DNA of 64,000 nucleotides from Rhodobacter sp. (GTDB lineage: Bacteria; Pseudomonadota; Alphaproteobacteria; Rhodobacterales; Rhodobacteraceae): contig JAIXUH010000007.1 in NCBI GenBank assembly GCA_027484145.1, forward strand, positions 186,001 to 250,000, written 5' to 3'. The notes below the pieces were generated by a model. That model had not been told where the DNA came from and searched no databases. It saw nothing but the letters and a program-made list of their open reading frames with translations. Shown here piece by piece: positions 18,501 to 27,265 of this stretch; position 1 is the first letter of the stretch, and every line of letters starts with the position of its first letter. The position numbers were made by a program, and so were the translations under genes.

Positions 18501-19636
18501 GCATTCAGAAATCAGCCGAGCGGGCCGAGGCGATGGTGCGCCGTCTGCTGGCGCTTGGTGCGCGCCCGGCCAGCCACCGCACGACCGATCTGGTCCCCGT
18601 CCTGCGCGAAGCGGCCGATCTGCTGCGCCCCGGCCTTGGCCAATCGGTGCGGCTGATGCTGGATCTGCCGCAGACGCCGCTGATGACCACGCTGGAGCCG
18701 ACAGATGTGCTGCAGATTGTGCTTAATCTGGGGATCAACGCCCGCGACGCCATGGCCCATGCCGGGATCGCCCCGCAGGACCGGATCATTTCCCTGCGGC
18801 TGCGCGATGCCACGCTGAACGATATCGTGGGCAATTCGAATTTTCGCATGGGATCCGCCGACCCTGCCCGCGCCTATGCCTGCCTGACGGTCAGTGACAC
18901 CGGCCCCGGCATTCCCGAAGCGGTGATGGAGCGCATCTTTACCCCCTATTTCTCGACCAAGGGGGAAAAGGGCAGCGGGCTGGGGCTTGCCATCGTATCA
19001 GGCGTGATCAAGGCCGCCGAAGGGGCCATCTCGCTGGCCTCACGGCCCGGCGAAGGGGCCGAATTCACGGTGCTGTTGCCCTTGGCGGTTGAAGGTGCGG
19101 CCCAGGCGGCCGACCCGCTGAGCGCCTATGCGACCGAGCCGATGCTGGCGCGCCCGGCCCCCGGCCCGGCGCGGGTTCAGGCCCCTGCGGCCAAGCCTGC
19201 GCCAAAAGCGCCGGTGCCCTTTGCGCCACCGCTGCGGACCGGCGGGCAACTGAAGGGCAAATCCATTCTAATTGTCGATGACGCCGAAGATGTGCTGTCG
19301 GTTCTGGCCCATATGCTGGAACGCGAGGGGGCCGAAGTGGCCCCGACATCGGATGCCGAAGCCGCGTTCGAGGTGCTGGACGAGGACCCCGAAGCCTTTG
19401 ATCTGGTCATCACGGATTTTGACATGGGCGTTCTAACCGGGGCCGATCTGGCGCGTGAGGCGCACAAACTGCGCCCGGACTTGCCGGTCATCCTGATCAC
19501 CGCTTTGCCCGATTGGCGCGTGCGGGATGCCCGCGGTGGGGGAGATCCTTCATTTTTCACGGTTTTGGGCAAGCCAGTGGCTGTGGAAGCCCTTGTCGCG
19601 GCGGCTGTTGGCGCGCTAGACTCAGCCAAGAATTGA
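15587..19636 (+). CDS. Hybrid sensor histidine kinase with GAF and PAS domains and C-terminal receiver
   Basis: 1349 residues, no membrane segment, so cytosolic. Reading from the N-terminus there are two GAF-like regions (about 25-190 and 230-395), then about four PAS domains (about 405-530, 535-660, 670-795, 800-910; for example NLVVVTDIERRINWVNDSFV and SRDGTRYWVEIDIQPI). Next come the HisKA domain with GLAHDFNNL (phosphorylated His938), a HATPase domain with the N box NLGINARDAM and the G box KGEKGSGLGLAI, an Ala/Pro linker, and a receiver domain with D1277 in VITDFDMG. It overlaps the FIST gene by 4 bases and is followed 15 bases later by a response regulator. It resembles the NahK/ErcS'/FlhS group by layout. 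The signal is unknown but is probably relayed by the FIST protein. Confidence 0.92.
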   Translation: MMRKRGAISDRREDHGLMPEHEKLRVALEELDLLRRREAMALRDSQAYFRVLDRIVGKQTIQEALGGMLDVVKFEFGADTVLLCRSMPNADAVSVELQRGLLFASDRLSVEQAFIGRSRRLLDPSVLAPDGLMNGARAAIMAPLTITGEPQMALICLSTDRDRFHLEDLGRLTQMAKVAAQPLAALRLSRRAAELAALIDGRTPSLSDDLPEPMVDKPFEAVNRAFDRLTQTQGLVVGLLNDLLAAPAAELDATIDATLARLGVQCGLDRSYIFAVHDGQHLERIHEYVGPGVQPLGLGHTGYDLGCMASWVDDLQAGRDIRVLDTKLLRDDQPERQFLQHFGVQSLLLMPMIEHGQIKGLVAFEAIHTARVFLPGEVHLLRSVTNAMGSVLRRRQVERMNAIAQEALALERSRLQATLSALPDLVIELNEEGRFTEHYSNANTVMSNVASRLMGRTMRDSLDPDLAQMGHKMLAELATTGRTGEQTFQYDLGNNDLRWIKAHAVRREAGQEDGTPGFLFVLRDITHEINQAEEIARLGQMVKRSSNLVVVTDIERRINWVNDSFVRRTGWTMDEVVGRKPSDFLQPPDVDRTTLSRIRMALDAGRPCHEELLNISRDGTRYWVEIDIQPIRNEAGELTGFMSIETDITQRKEHEAAIAVAAAEARLAQERLVAAVESLEDGFVFFDRKGKLVLCNSRYREMSLGMAAVLKPGVSREDIYRYGLKIGHYQDAIGSEDAWLQARLESADQSSVESEVRLSDGRWLRVYDKRTPDGGTVGLRVDITALKEAEARALSDRAAAMDASHDGMAISAPDGAFLFANPAFIALFAGTRHTTLVGRVWSEVMGTEATYQILERAVPALGVSGQNWRGEVTLPRQTGAPAEIELSLTRRVDGALVWVARDLAERRHSERESHRLREELQLAQRREVIGQLAAGLAHDFNNLIAAISGSATLILSDEGKGAAERARDHAIRIQKSAERAEAMVRRLLALGARPASHRTTDLVPVLREAADLLRPGLGQSVRLMLDLPQTPLMTTLEPTDVLQIVLNLGINARDAMAHAGIAPQDRIISLRLRDATLNDIVGNSNFRMGSADPARAYACLTVSDTGPGIPEAVMERIFTPYFSTKGEKGSGLGLAIVSGVIKAAEGAISLASRPGEGAEFTVLLPLAVEGAAQAADPLSAYATEPMLARPAPGPARVQAPAAKPAPKAPVPFAPPLRTGGQLKGKSILIVDDAEDVLSVLAHMLEREGAEVAPTSDAEAAFEVLDEDPEAFDLVITDFDMGVLTGADLAREAHKLRPDLPVILITALPDWRVRDARGGGDPSFFTVLGKPVAVEALVAAAVGALDSAKN

Positions 19637-19651
19637 AAGGAACCGCGCAGA

Positions 19652-20266
19652 ATGCGTATTCTGATTGCCGACGACCACGATTTGCTGCGCGATACGTTGG
19701 TTTTGTTCCTGCAAAGTCAAAACATTGATGCCATGTCGGTCAAGGACTTGCCCTCAGCGCTGGACATGGTCCGCAGCGACGGGCCATTCGACCTTGTCTT
19801 GCTGGACTTTGGCATGCCGGGGATGAATGGCCTTGAGGGGCTGAAAAAGGCGCTGGCCGAAAAAGGTGCCACCCGGGTGGCGCTGATGTCGGGCATCGCG
19901 CCGCGCGATGTGGCCGAACAGGCGCTGACAGTGGGGGCGGCCGGGTTCCTGCCGAAAACCCTGCCTGCCAAGTCGTTGGCCAATGCCGTGCGGTTCATGG
20001 CCATGGGCGAGCAATATGCGCCCATCGATTTCATGACCGCAGCCCCCGATGAAACCGCGCAGAACGCGATGGCGGAAAAGCTGTCAAAGCGTGAGATGCA
20101 GGTGTTGCAGGGCCTGTGCGAAGGCAAGTCGAACAAAGAAATTGCCCGCGATCTGGAACTGATGGAGCCGACGGTCAAGCTGCATGTGAAAACGTTGTAT
20201 CGCAAGATCGGCGCGGCCAACCGCACGCAGGCGGCCATTCTGGCGAAAGAGGCCGGGCTGTTCTGA
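19652..20266 (+). CDS. LuxR/NarL-type response regulator
   Basis: 204 residues. The receiver domain (1-120) has the acidic pair in IADDHD and the phosphorylated D52 in LVLLDFGMPGMNG. The C-terminal HTH (about 138-200) reads LSKREMQVLQGLCEGKSNKEIA and EPTVKLHVKTLYRKIGAANRTQA, typical LuxR_C. It is the last gene of the FIST - kinase operon and is the expected phosphate acceptor and DNA-binding output. Related regulators in Pseudomonas (ErbR) and Paracoccus (FlhR) control alcohol and C1 oxidation, but the targets here are unknown. AAAGGAACC precedes the ATG. Confidence 0.92.
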   Translation: MRILIADDHDLLRDTLVLFLQSQNIDAMSVKDLPSALDMVRSDGPFDLVLLDFGMPGMNGLEGLKKALAEKGATRVALMSGIAPRDVAEQALTVGAAGFLPKTLPAKSLANAVRFMAMGEQYAPIDFMTAAPDETAQNAMAEKLSKREMQVLQGLCEGKSNKEIARDLELMEPTVKLHVKTLYRKIGAANRTQAAILAKEAGLF

Positions 20267-20326
20267 GGCTTTTCTTTCCGGCGTCAGGGTCGTAGCCATG
20301 GCGCAGGATTACAGGAAAGATTGCCC

Positions 20327-20914
20327 ATGACCGCGCCGTCGCAAGACCCGTTTGCCGCCCTGTTTGAGGCGGGCCATACTGCGCATGGCTGGCTTGACCG
20401 CCCGGTTGACCCCGGCCTGATTGACCGCGCCTATCGCAAGGCCGCTATGGCCCCCACCGCGTTCAACCAGCAGCCGATGCGACTGGTGCTGCTGGAAAGT
20501 GCCGAGGCCAAGGCGCGGTTGTCCCCTGCCCTGTCGGACGCGAACCGCGCCAAGACCCTTGCCGCGCCGGTGGCGGCGATTGTCTGCTATGATCTGGCGT
20601 TCTGGCAGCACCTGCCCACGCTGTGGCCGGCCAAGGATGTGCGCGGGTTTTACGACGGCAAGCCCGAGGCGGCGGCGGAAAGCGCCATCCGCAACGGCAC
20701 CCTGCAGGCAGGGTACTTTCTGCTGGCCTTGCGCGCCGAAGGGTTGGGAGCGGGGCCGATGTCAGGCTTTCACAAGGCCCGTGTGCAGGCCGAGTTTCTG
20801 CCCGACAGCCCGTGGCAGGTCAATTTCCTGATGACCATCGGCTGGGCCGATCCGGCGGCGTTTCGTCCGCGTGCCCCAAGGCTTGACCCGCTGACCGTGA
20901 TTCAGCGCCTTTAG
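20327..20914 (+). CDS. RutE/HadB-like nitroreductase-fold reductase (malonic semialdehyde reductase family)
   Basis: 195 residues of the nitroreductase fold. It begins with HGWLDRPVDPGLIDRAYRKA and has APTAFNQQPMRLVLLES, LSDANRAKTLAAPVAAIVCYD, AIRNGTLQAGYFLLALRAEGLGAGPMSGF and NFLMTIGWADP, which follow RutE (3-hydroxypropionate-forming enzyme of pyrimidine breakdown). No other rut genes except a RutF-like flavin reductase are adjacent, so the physiological role may be wider aldehyde or nitro reduction. The start ATG has AGGAAAGA upstream. Its stop codon overlaps that of the convergent flavin reductase gene. Confidence 0.87.
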   Translation: MTAPSQDPFAALFEAGHTAHGWLDRPVDPGLIDRAYRKAAMAPTAFNQQPMRLVLLESAEAKARLSPALSDANRAKTLAAPVAAIVCYDLAFWQHLPTLWPAKDVRGFYDGKPEAAAESAIRNGTLQAGYFLLALRAEGLGAGPMSGFHKARVQAEFLPDSPWQVNFLMTIGWADPAAFRPRAPRLDPLTVIQRL

Positions 20915-21435
20915 CCCGGGGTATAGGGCGTGAAGGCACCATAGGCACCTTGGCTGAACACCAAGGGCGTGCCCGTGCGATAGCTGGCGCGCAAGACGCG
21001 GCCCACCACGATCAGATGATCGCCACCATCATGCGTGGCATGCTGTTCGCAATCAAACCGCGCCAAAGCGCCGTGAATGGCAGGAATGCCTTCGGGCGTG
21101 ATCTCATGGCTCAGGCCATGGAACCCTTCGCCCGTGCGGGAAAAGCGGTTCAGCCACCCGGCATGCGCCTCATCCAGAACGTGAATGGAATAATGGCGCG
21201 CCCCTGCAAAGACCACGAACCGGCTAGAGGATTTTGCCGGCGACCACAGCACAAGCGGCGGGTCCAGCGACACGGCGGCAAAGCTGTTGGCCGTAAATCC
21301 CGCAGGACCATCGGCCCCGGCGCAGGTCACCACGGTGATGCCGGTGGCAAACCGCCCCAGCGCATCACGAAAGGCCCGTGCATTGTCTGCATCGGGGGTA
21401 AACGTCACATCCTGCATTGCGGGTCCATCTGCCAT
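20911..21435 (-). CDS. Flavin reductase (RutF/HpaC-like, FMN-binding split barrel)
   Basis: 174 residues of the flavin_reductase domain: FRDALGRFATGITVVTCAG, GFTANSFAAVSLDPPLVLWSPAKSS, YSIHVLDEAH and HLIVVGRVLRA are standard. It supplies reduced FMN, probably to a monooxygenase or to the neighbouring reductase. The start is the ATG with GAGGTGG just upstream, and it overlaps the stop of the preceding aldo/keto reductase gene (ATGA), so the two form an operon. The 3' end overlaps the convergent RutE-like gene by 4 bases. Confidence 0.9.
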   Translation of the reverse strand: MADGPAMQDVTFTPDADNARAFRDALGRFATGITVVTCAGADGPAGFTANSFAAVSLDPPLVLWSPAKSSSRFVVFAGARHYSIHVLDEAHAGWLNRFSRTGEGFHGLSHEITPEGIPAIHGALARFDCEQHATHDGGDHLIVVGRVLRASYRTGTPLVFSQGAYGAFTPYTPG

Positions 21436-22328
21436 CACGCCACCTCGTGCCCCAGCGCAAGAGTGTAGAGCGCAAACCACGTCTGACGATCCATCTTCAC
21501 CCGCAATGCATCAGAAATTTTCGCAATCCGTTCAAGGCTGTTGGTGCCCAGCACAGGAATGATGCGCGCGGGGTGCCGCAACAGCCACGCCACCGCCGCT
21601 GCCGACCAGTCGGTGCCCGCATCGGCCCCCACCTGAACCAGCAAGTCGCGCAGCGGGGCCGAGGCGGTGGACAAAAGCGTGCCCCCGGCCAAGGGGCTCC
21701 ACGCCATCAGGGGGATGCTGCGTTCCTGATGAAAGGCGACATCGCCGTTGGTCAGGGCGGAATGTGCCGACAGGCTAAGCTCGATCTGGTTGGTCGCCAG
21801 ACGGTTGGACATGGCCGATTGCAGCAGCGCCACATCCCATGGGCGAAAGTTCGACACGCCCACCGCGCGCACCTTGCCCGAGGCGACCAGCGCATCAAGG
21901 CAGCGCCCGGTTTCGTGATGATCCATCAGCGGATCGGGGCGGTGGAGCAGCAAAAGGTCAATCCAATCGGTCGCCATGTCGCGCAACGAGGCTTCGACGC
22001 TGGCGATGATATGATCGGCCGAGGTATCGTAATGCTTGACCCGTGCCGCCGCGTGGCGGCCGACCGGGGCCACGATATCGCATTTGGTGACGATCTCGAT
22101 CTGGTCGCGCAGGCCCGGTGCCGCGCGCAAGGCGGCCCCCAGCAGCGACTCGGCGGTATAGCCGCCATAGATATCGGCCTGATCCATGGTGCTGATGCCG
22201 CTGGCAAGGCAGGCCTCGACCTTGGCCTGCACATGCGCGGGCGAGGTATCGGGATCGTCGCCCAGCCGCCACATGCCATAGACCAGCCGCGATACAGCAA
22301 CGCCCGCCGCGATTTCGATCTTTTCCAT
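21435..22328 (-). CDS. Aldo/keto reductase (YdhF-like)
   Basis: 297-residue NADPH-dependent TIM barrel. Catalytic residues are visible: D49 in STMDQADIYGG, Y54, K82 in IEIVTKCDI and the His in DLLLLHRPDPL. The family motifs GKVRAVGVSNF and NQIELSL are present, and the C-terminal IIPVLGTNSLERI is the cofactor region. Overall it is closest to the E. coli YdhF group. The substrate is unknown. The start ATG is preceded by GGAG at eight bases. It is translationally coupled to the downstream flavin reductase and divergent from a second aldo/keto reductase. Confidence 0.9.
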   Translation of the reverse strand: MEKIEIAAGVAVSRLVYGMWRLGDDPDTSPAHVQAKVEACLASGISTMDQADIYGGYTAESLLGAALRAAPGLRDQIEIVTKCDIVAPVGRHAAARVKHYDTSADHIIASVEASLRDMATDWIDLLLLHRPDPLMDHHETGRCLDALVASGKVRAVGVSNFRPWDVALLQSAMSNRLATNQIELSLSAHSALTNGDVAFHQERSIPLMAWSPLAGGTLLSTASAPLRDLLVQVGADAGTDWSAAAVAWLLRHPARIIPVLGTNSLERIAKISDALRVKMDRQTWFALYTLALGHEVA

Positions 22329-22624
22329 GGTCAATACTCCGGGTTGGCGGGTGGCGCGGGTTGTGCGCACCTTGGCCTTCAATTCTGGGACAACGTCAAG
22401 AGTGTGCAGGGCAAAGATGCATATGAGCGCTGTTCATTGCGGCCATGGGTTTTCGCCGGCTGCCCGTTACGTGCCCTCAATCACGCAAATGGCCAGATAG
22501 ACTGGCACATCACGGGCAAGGCTGTTATGGCGACCGACCTATCCTAATGAGGCAGGGTGCTGATCCTTCTTGCATCGTGGGTCGATCCCTTGTTCCCTGC
22601 TGCCGACGTTGACCGGAGACGCAC

Positions 22625-23437
22625 ATGCCCATGCTCAAGCTGAATGACGGGAACCGGATTCCCTGCCTTGGCCTTGGCATCTGGCAGATTCCAGCAGCGG
22701 ATACGGCTGGCATTGTCGCGCAGGCCATCGGCTTGGGCTATACTTTGGTGGATGGCGCGGCGATCTATGGCAACGAGGGCGGTCTGGGCGATGGGGTGCG
22801 CGACTCGGGCGTGCCGCGCGAGCAGGTGTTCGTGACCACGAAAATCTGGAACGACCACCATGGCCATGACGAAACCCTGCGCGCCTTTGACGACAGCGTG
22901 GCGCGCCTTGGGCTGACGCCCGACCTTGTGCTGATCCATTGGCCTTGTCCCGCACGCGGGCAATACGTCAATTCGTGGCGCGCGCTGATCCGCCTGCGTG
23001 ATGAAGGGCGGGTGCGGTCCATCGGCGTGTCGAATTTCCACGGCGACCATCTGGAACGGATCATCGGCGAAACCGGGGTGACCCCGGTGGTGAACCAGAT
23101 CGAGCTGCATCCGCAGTTTCAGCAGGCTGATCTGCGCGCCCTGCATGACAGGCTGGGCATTGCCACCCAAAGCTGGACTCCGCTAGGCCATGGCAGAAGT
23201 TTCGATGCCGCCCCGGTGCGTGATGTGGTGGCCCGCACCGGCAAGACCCCGGCGCAGGTGATCTTGCGCTGGCATGTGCAGTTGGGCTGTTCGGTCATTC
23301 CGCGCAGCACCAATCCCGCGCGACTGGCCGAGAACTTTGATCTCTTCGATTTTGACCTGACCGAAGCCGAGATGGCCGCCATGGCGGGGCTGGATACCGG
23401 CGTGCGGACCGGGCCAGACCCGGCGCACCTCGGCTAA
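22625..23437 (+). CDS. Aldo/keto reductase (2,5-diketo-D-gluconate reductase-like)
   Basis: 270 residues, a compact AKR5-type enzyme. The catalytic tetrad is D43 and Y48 in LVDGAAIYGNE, K73 in VTTKIWND and H105 in LVLIHWPCPA. RVRSIGVSNFHGDHLERII, VNQIELHPQFQQADL and VIPRSTNPARLAEN complete the family pattern. It reduces ketones or aldehydes with NADPH; 2,5-diketogluconate and methylglyoxal are known substrates of relatives. It is monocistronic and separated by about 300 bases from the divergent aldo/keto reductase; nothing else was seen in that gap. The start has GGAGACGC upstream. Confidence 0.9.
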   Translation: MPMLKLNDGNRIPCLGLGIWQIPAADTAGIVAQAIGLGYTLVDGAAIYGNEGGLGDGVRDSGVPREQVFVTTKIWNDHHGHDETLRAFDDSVARLGLTPDLVLIHWPCPARGQYVNSWRALIRLRDEGRVRSIGVSNFHGDHLERIIGETGVTPVVNQIELHPQFQQADLRALHDRLGIATQSWTPLGHGRSFDAAPVRDVVARTGKTPAQVILRWHVQLGCSVIPRSTNPARLAENFDLFDFDLTEAEMAAMAGLDTGVRTGPDPAHLG

Positions 23438-23516
23438 GGCTGCATTGTCTGCAATACAAGAATGGGTTTGACCTTGGCACGGGCGCGTCCCACGCTTGGG
23501 GCGACAGGAGCATACC

Positions 23517-24752
23517 ATGGCCAAAACCCCGATCATCACCCCCGTCCTGATTGCCGGCTGCATCATCCTGATGCTGGGCTTTGCCGTTCGGGCCAGTTTT
23601 GGCGTGTTCCAGATTCCCATTGCATCGGAATTTGGCTGGGCTCGGGCCGAGTTTTCGCTGGCCATCGCCATCCAGAATCTGGCCTGGGGCATCGGTCAGC
23701 CGTTGTTTGGCGCCGTGGCGGAACGGTTCGGGGATCGCAAAGCGATTGTCGCGGGCGCGCTGACCTATGCGGCGGGGCTGGTGCTGTCATCCTTTGCGGT
23801 GACACCGGGGCAGCATCAGTTGCTGGAGATTCTGGTGGGCTTTGGCATTGCGGGCACCGGCTTTGGCGTGGTGCTGGCGGTGGTGGGGCGGGCAGCGGCG
23901 CCCGAGCATCGGTCGATGACGCTTGGCATTGCCACGGCGGCAGGGTCGATGGGGCAGGTTATCGGCGCGCCGACGGCCGAGTTTCTGCTGCAGTCCTTTC
24001 CATGGCAGACCGTGTTCCTGATCTTTGCGGGCGTCGTGCTGTCGGGCCTGTTTGCGCTGCCCTTTATCCGCTCGCCCCGCGTGGCGACGCGGGTGGAGTT
24101 GGAGGAGAGCATGGGCACCGTGCTGATCCGCGCCTTCAAGGACCCGTCCTATAGCCTGATATTCCTTGGCTTTTTCAGCTGTGGTTATCAGCTTGCCTTT
24201 ATCACCGCGCATTTTCCGGCCTTTGTGACCGAGTTGTGCGGCCCGATTGACCCGGCAGGCATGTTGGCGGGCATGGGAATCACCACCACATCGGCGCTGG
24301 GGGCGGTGTCGATTTCGGTGATTGGCCTTGCCAATATCGTGGGCACGCTGACGGCGGGCTGGCTGGGCAAGCGCTATACCAAGAAATACCTGTTGGCCGG
24401 GATTTACGTGGGCCGCACCATTGCGGCGGCGGTGTTCATCCTGCTGCCGATCACCCCCGAAAGCGTGCTGATTTTTTCCGGCGTGATGGGGGCCCTGTGG
24501 CTGGCCACGGTGCCGCTGACCAGTGGGCTGGTCGCGCATATCTATGGCCTGCGCTATATGGGGACGCTCTATGGCTTTGTGTTCCTGTCGCACCAGATTG
24601 GCGGGTTTCTGGGCGTCTGGCTGGGCGGCAAGATGTATGACATCACCGGCGACTACACGCTGGTCTGGTGGATCGGCGTGGGCGTGGGGGCGTTTTCGGC
24701 CATCGTTCATCTGCCAGTGCGGGAAAGACCCCTGATGGCGCAAGCGGCCTGA
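23517..24752 (+). CDS. MFS transporter (oxalate/formate antiporter-like)
   Basis: 411 residues with twelve hydrophobic segments. Motif A-like loops occur after helix 2 (GAVAERFGDRKAIVAGAL) and helix 8 (AGWLGKRYTKKYLLAG). FGVFQIPIASEFGW near the start and LTSGLVAHIYGLRYMGTLYG late in the protein are typical of the monocarboxylate/oxalate-formate type MFS group. Substrate unknown, likely an organic anion. The start ATG has AGGAG at seven bases. A second, unrelated MFS gene follows about 130 bases downstream on the same strand. Confidence 0.88.
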   Translation: MAKTPIITPVLIAGCIILMLGFAVRASFGVFQIPIASEFGWARAEFSLAIAIQNLAWGIGQPLFGAVAERFGDRKAIVAGALTYAAGLVLSSFAVTPGQHQLLEILVGFGIAGTGFGVVLAVVGRAAAPEHRSMTLGIATAAGSMGQVIGAPTAEFLLQSFPWQTVFLIFAGVVLSGLFALPFIRSPRVATRVELEESMGTVLIRAFKDPSYSLIFLGFFSCGYQLAFITAHFPAFVTELCGPIDPAGMLAGMGITTTSALGAVSISVIGLANIVGTLTAGWLGKRYTKKYLLAGIYVGRTIAAAVFILLPITPESVLIFSGVMGALWLATVPLTSGLVAHIYGLRYMGTLYGFVFLSHQIGGFLGVWLGGKMYDITGDYTLVWWIGVGVGAFSAIVHLPVRERPLMAQAA

Positions 24753-24881
24753 CACCAAGGGTCGCACGCGGGCCATGCGGCCACCCGCCATCTGTTATGC
24801 CTTGAACATGACCCCGGATCGGGTGCAAAGGGCTGCTTCGGGCGGTTCGCCCAAAAAACAAGCAGTTTGTGGAGACGCCCT

Positions 24882-26048
24882 GTGCGGGTTGGAATCGCCG
24901 CCCTGATCCTTGCCTATGTGCTGAGCCAGTTCTACCGCGCCTTTCTGGCCGTGCTGACCCCTGCCTTGCAGGCGGATCTGGGGGCCGGGGCCGATGATCT
25001 GGCGGCGGCGTCGGGCTATTGGTTTCTGGCCTTTGCGCTGATGCAGCCGCCTGTTGGCTGGGCGCTGGACAAGATCGGCCCGCGCCTGACCACGGCGGTG
25101 CTGCTGGCGGTGGGGGCCGCAGGCGTGGCGCTGTTTGCCATGGCGCAAAGCGTGGCGGCGGTGCATGTGGCCATGGCCCTGATCGGGGCAGGCTGTGCGC
25201 CGGTGCTGATGGCCGCCTATTACATCTTTGCGCGCATCTATGCGCCGCAGGTGTTCGGCACGCTGGCAGGTGTGACCATCGGCATTGGCAGCCTTGGCAA
25301 TATCGGGGCGTCCCTGCCACTGACCCTTGCGACCGAGGCCTTTGGCTGGCGCCCCACGCTGCTGGCGCTGGCGGGGCTGACGCTGGTGGTGGCGGGGCTG
25401 ATCCTGCTGCTGGTACGTGATCCGGCCAAGGTTGAAGGCGGGCCACAGGGCAGCCTGCTGGACCTGCTGAAGATGCGCGCGCTGTGGCCCATTTTGGTGA
25501 TGATGGCCGTGTGCTATGCGCCTGCCGCCGGGTTGCGGGGCCTGTGGATCGGGCCATACCTGCGCGATGTGTTCGGGGCCGATGCGGCAGGGATTGGTCA
25601 GGCAAGCCTGATCATGGGGCTGGCCATGGTGGCGGGCAACTTTGCCTATGGCCCGATGGACCGTGTGCTGGGCACGCGCAAGGGGCTGATCCTTGGCGGC
25701 AACATCATCGTGCTGGGGCTGCTGAGCGCGTTGTGGTTGCAACCCGGTTCAGCCGTGGTGGCGGTGGTGCTGATGGCGGGCATCGGCTTTTTCGGCGCGT
25801 CCTTTCCGATGGTCGTGGCGCATGGCCGCGCCTTTTGCCCGCCACATCTGATGGGCCGGGGTGTGACACTGCTGAACCTTGCCGGCATTGGCGCGACGGG
25901 GCTATTGCAACTGATGACCGCGCGCCTGCACGCGGGCGCACCGACCGACCCTGCCGCAGCGCCCTATACGGCCGTGTTCGGCCTGCTGGCGCTGGTTCTG
26001 GCAGCGGGCCTTGTTGTTTACGCGATGTCGCGCGACCGCACGGACTGA
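24882..26048 (+). CDS. MFS transporter
   Basis: 388 residues, twelve hydrophobic segments. It starts MRVGIAALILAYVLSQFYRAFLAVL; early motif VGWALDKIGPRLTTAVLL is a degenerate motif A, and the second half has YGPMDRVLGTRKGLIL. A GTG start is chosen because GGAG lies seven bases upstream of it; an in-frame TTG 15 bases earlier would include that ribosome site. Substrate not predictable. It lies downstream of another MFS gene, and asd follows after about 140 bases. Confidence 0.85.
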   Translation: MRVGIAALILAYVLSQFYRAFLAVLTPALQADLGAGADDLAAASGYWFLAFALMQPPVGWALDKIGPRLTTAVLLAVGAAGVALFAMAQSVAAVHVAMALIGAGCAPVLMAAYYIFARIYAPQVFGTLAGVTIGIGSLGNIGASLPLTLATEAFGWRPTLLALAGLTLVVAGLILLLVRDPAKVEGGPQGSLLDLLKMRALWPILVMMAVCYAPAAGLRGLWIGPYLRDVFGADAAGIGQASLIMGLAMVAGNFAYGPMDRVLGTRKGLILGGNIIVLGLLSALWLQPGSAVVAVVLMAGIGFFGASFPMVVAHGRAFCPPHLMGRGVTLLNLAGIGATGLLQLMTARLHAGAPTDPAAAPYTAVFGLLALVLAAGLVVYAMSRDRTD

Positions 26049-26191
26049 TGGCCCGGACAGGCGACACCCGGCGAATATGCGACACCTATGCGTGACCTGT
26101 GGCCGCAATGCGGTGCCGGGGCAGGCAACCCCTTTCCCCCGGTCCCCCATTGCGATATGGGGCACCGTCTTTTGACAACAGGAGGGCCATG

Positions 26192-27214
26192 ATGGGCTAC
26201 AAAGTCGTCGTCGCGGGCGCCACGGGTAATGTGGGCCGCGAAATGCTGAACATCCTCGCCGAGCGCGAGTTCCCGGTGGACGAAATCGCGGCACTGGCGT
26301 CGCGCAAATCCATGGGCACTGAGATCAGCTTTGGCGACAAGACCGTCAAGACTAAGGACCTCGACACTTTTGACTTCACCGGATGGGACATCGCGTTATT
26401 TGCCGTCGGGTCGGAAGCCACCAAGATTTACGCCCCCAAGGCGGCGGCGGCGGGCTGCGTCGTCATCGATAACTCATCGCTGTATCGCTATGACCCCGCG
26501 ATCCCGCTGATCGTGCCCGAGGTGAACGCCGACGCGATCGAGATGTACAAAAACAAGATGATCATCGCGAACCCCAACTGCTCGACCGCGCAGATGGTGG
26601 TGGCGCTGAAGCCGCTGCATGACCGCGCGCGCATCAAGCGGGTGGTCGTGGCCACCTATCAATCCGTGTCGGGTGCCGGCAAGGAAGGCATTGATGAGCT
26701 GTGGGACCAGACCAAGGGCCTTTACGTCCCCGGTCAGGAAGTGGCGCCGAAGAAGTTCCAAAAGCAGATCGCGTTCAACGTGATTCCGCAGATCGACGTT
26801 TTCCTTGATGACGGGTCCACCAAGGAAGAGTGGAAGATGGTGGCCGAGACGAAGAAGATTCTGGACAAGAACATCAAGGTCACCGCGACCTGCGTGCGCG
26901 TCCCGGTCTTTGTCGGCCATTCCGAGGCCATCAACATCGAATTCGAGGATTTCCTCGATTGGGAAGAGGCGACCGATATCCTGCGCGAAGCGCCGGGCAT
27001 TCTGGTGATCGATAAGCGCGAACCCGGTGGCTATATCACCCCCATCGAATGTGTGGGCGAATATGCCACCTATATCAGCCGCATCCGTCAGGACAGCACC
27101 GTGGAAAACGGCCTGAGCCTGTGGTGCGTGTCAGATAACCTGCGCAAGGGGGCCGCACTGAACGCCGTGCAGATCGCCGAAGTGCTGGGCAACCGCTGCC
27201 TGAAAAAGGGCTGA
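26192..27214 (+). CDS. asd: Aspartate-semialdehyde dehydrogenase
   Basis: Reduces beta-aspartyl phosphate to aspartate semialdehyde for lysine/diaminopimelate, methionine and threonine synthesis. 340 residues with the NADP-binding VVVAGATGNVGREMLNIL, IDNSSLYR, and the catalytic Cys in IIANPNCSTAQM (C130). The C-terminal VRVPVFVGHSEAINIEFE holds the conserved substrate-binding region. Two ATG codons sit side by side; the second is preferred because GGAGGG lies five bases upstream and the family begins there. The gene is alone and ends with a strong terminator. Confidence 0.96.
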   Translation: MGYKVVVAGATGNVGREMLNILAEREFPVDEIAALASRKSMGTEISFGDKTVKTKDLDTFDFTGWDIALFAVGSEATKIYAPKAAAAGCVVIDNSSLYRYDPAIPLIVPEVNADAIEMYKNKMIIANPNCSTAQMVVALKPLHDRARIKRVVVATYQSVSGAGKEGIDELWDQTKGLYVPGQEVAPKKFQKQIAFNVIPQIDVFLDDGSTKEEWKMVAETKKILDKNIKVTATCVRVPVFVGHSEAINIEFEDFLDWEEATDILREAPGILVIDKREPGGYITPIECVGEYATYISRIRQDSTVENGLSLWCVSDNLRKGAALNAVQIAEVLGNRCLKKG

Positions 27215-27240
27215 CCGCGCCCTACATGACTACTGCAAGA

Positions 27241-27265
27241 AACCCGCCGCTTGGCGGGTTTTTTC
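27241..27265 (+). terminator. Rho-independent terminator of asd
   Basis: Perfect 8-bp stem AACCCGCC / GGCGGGTT with a GCTT tetraloop and a run of T, 26 bases after the asd stop. Confidence 0.92.
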
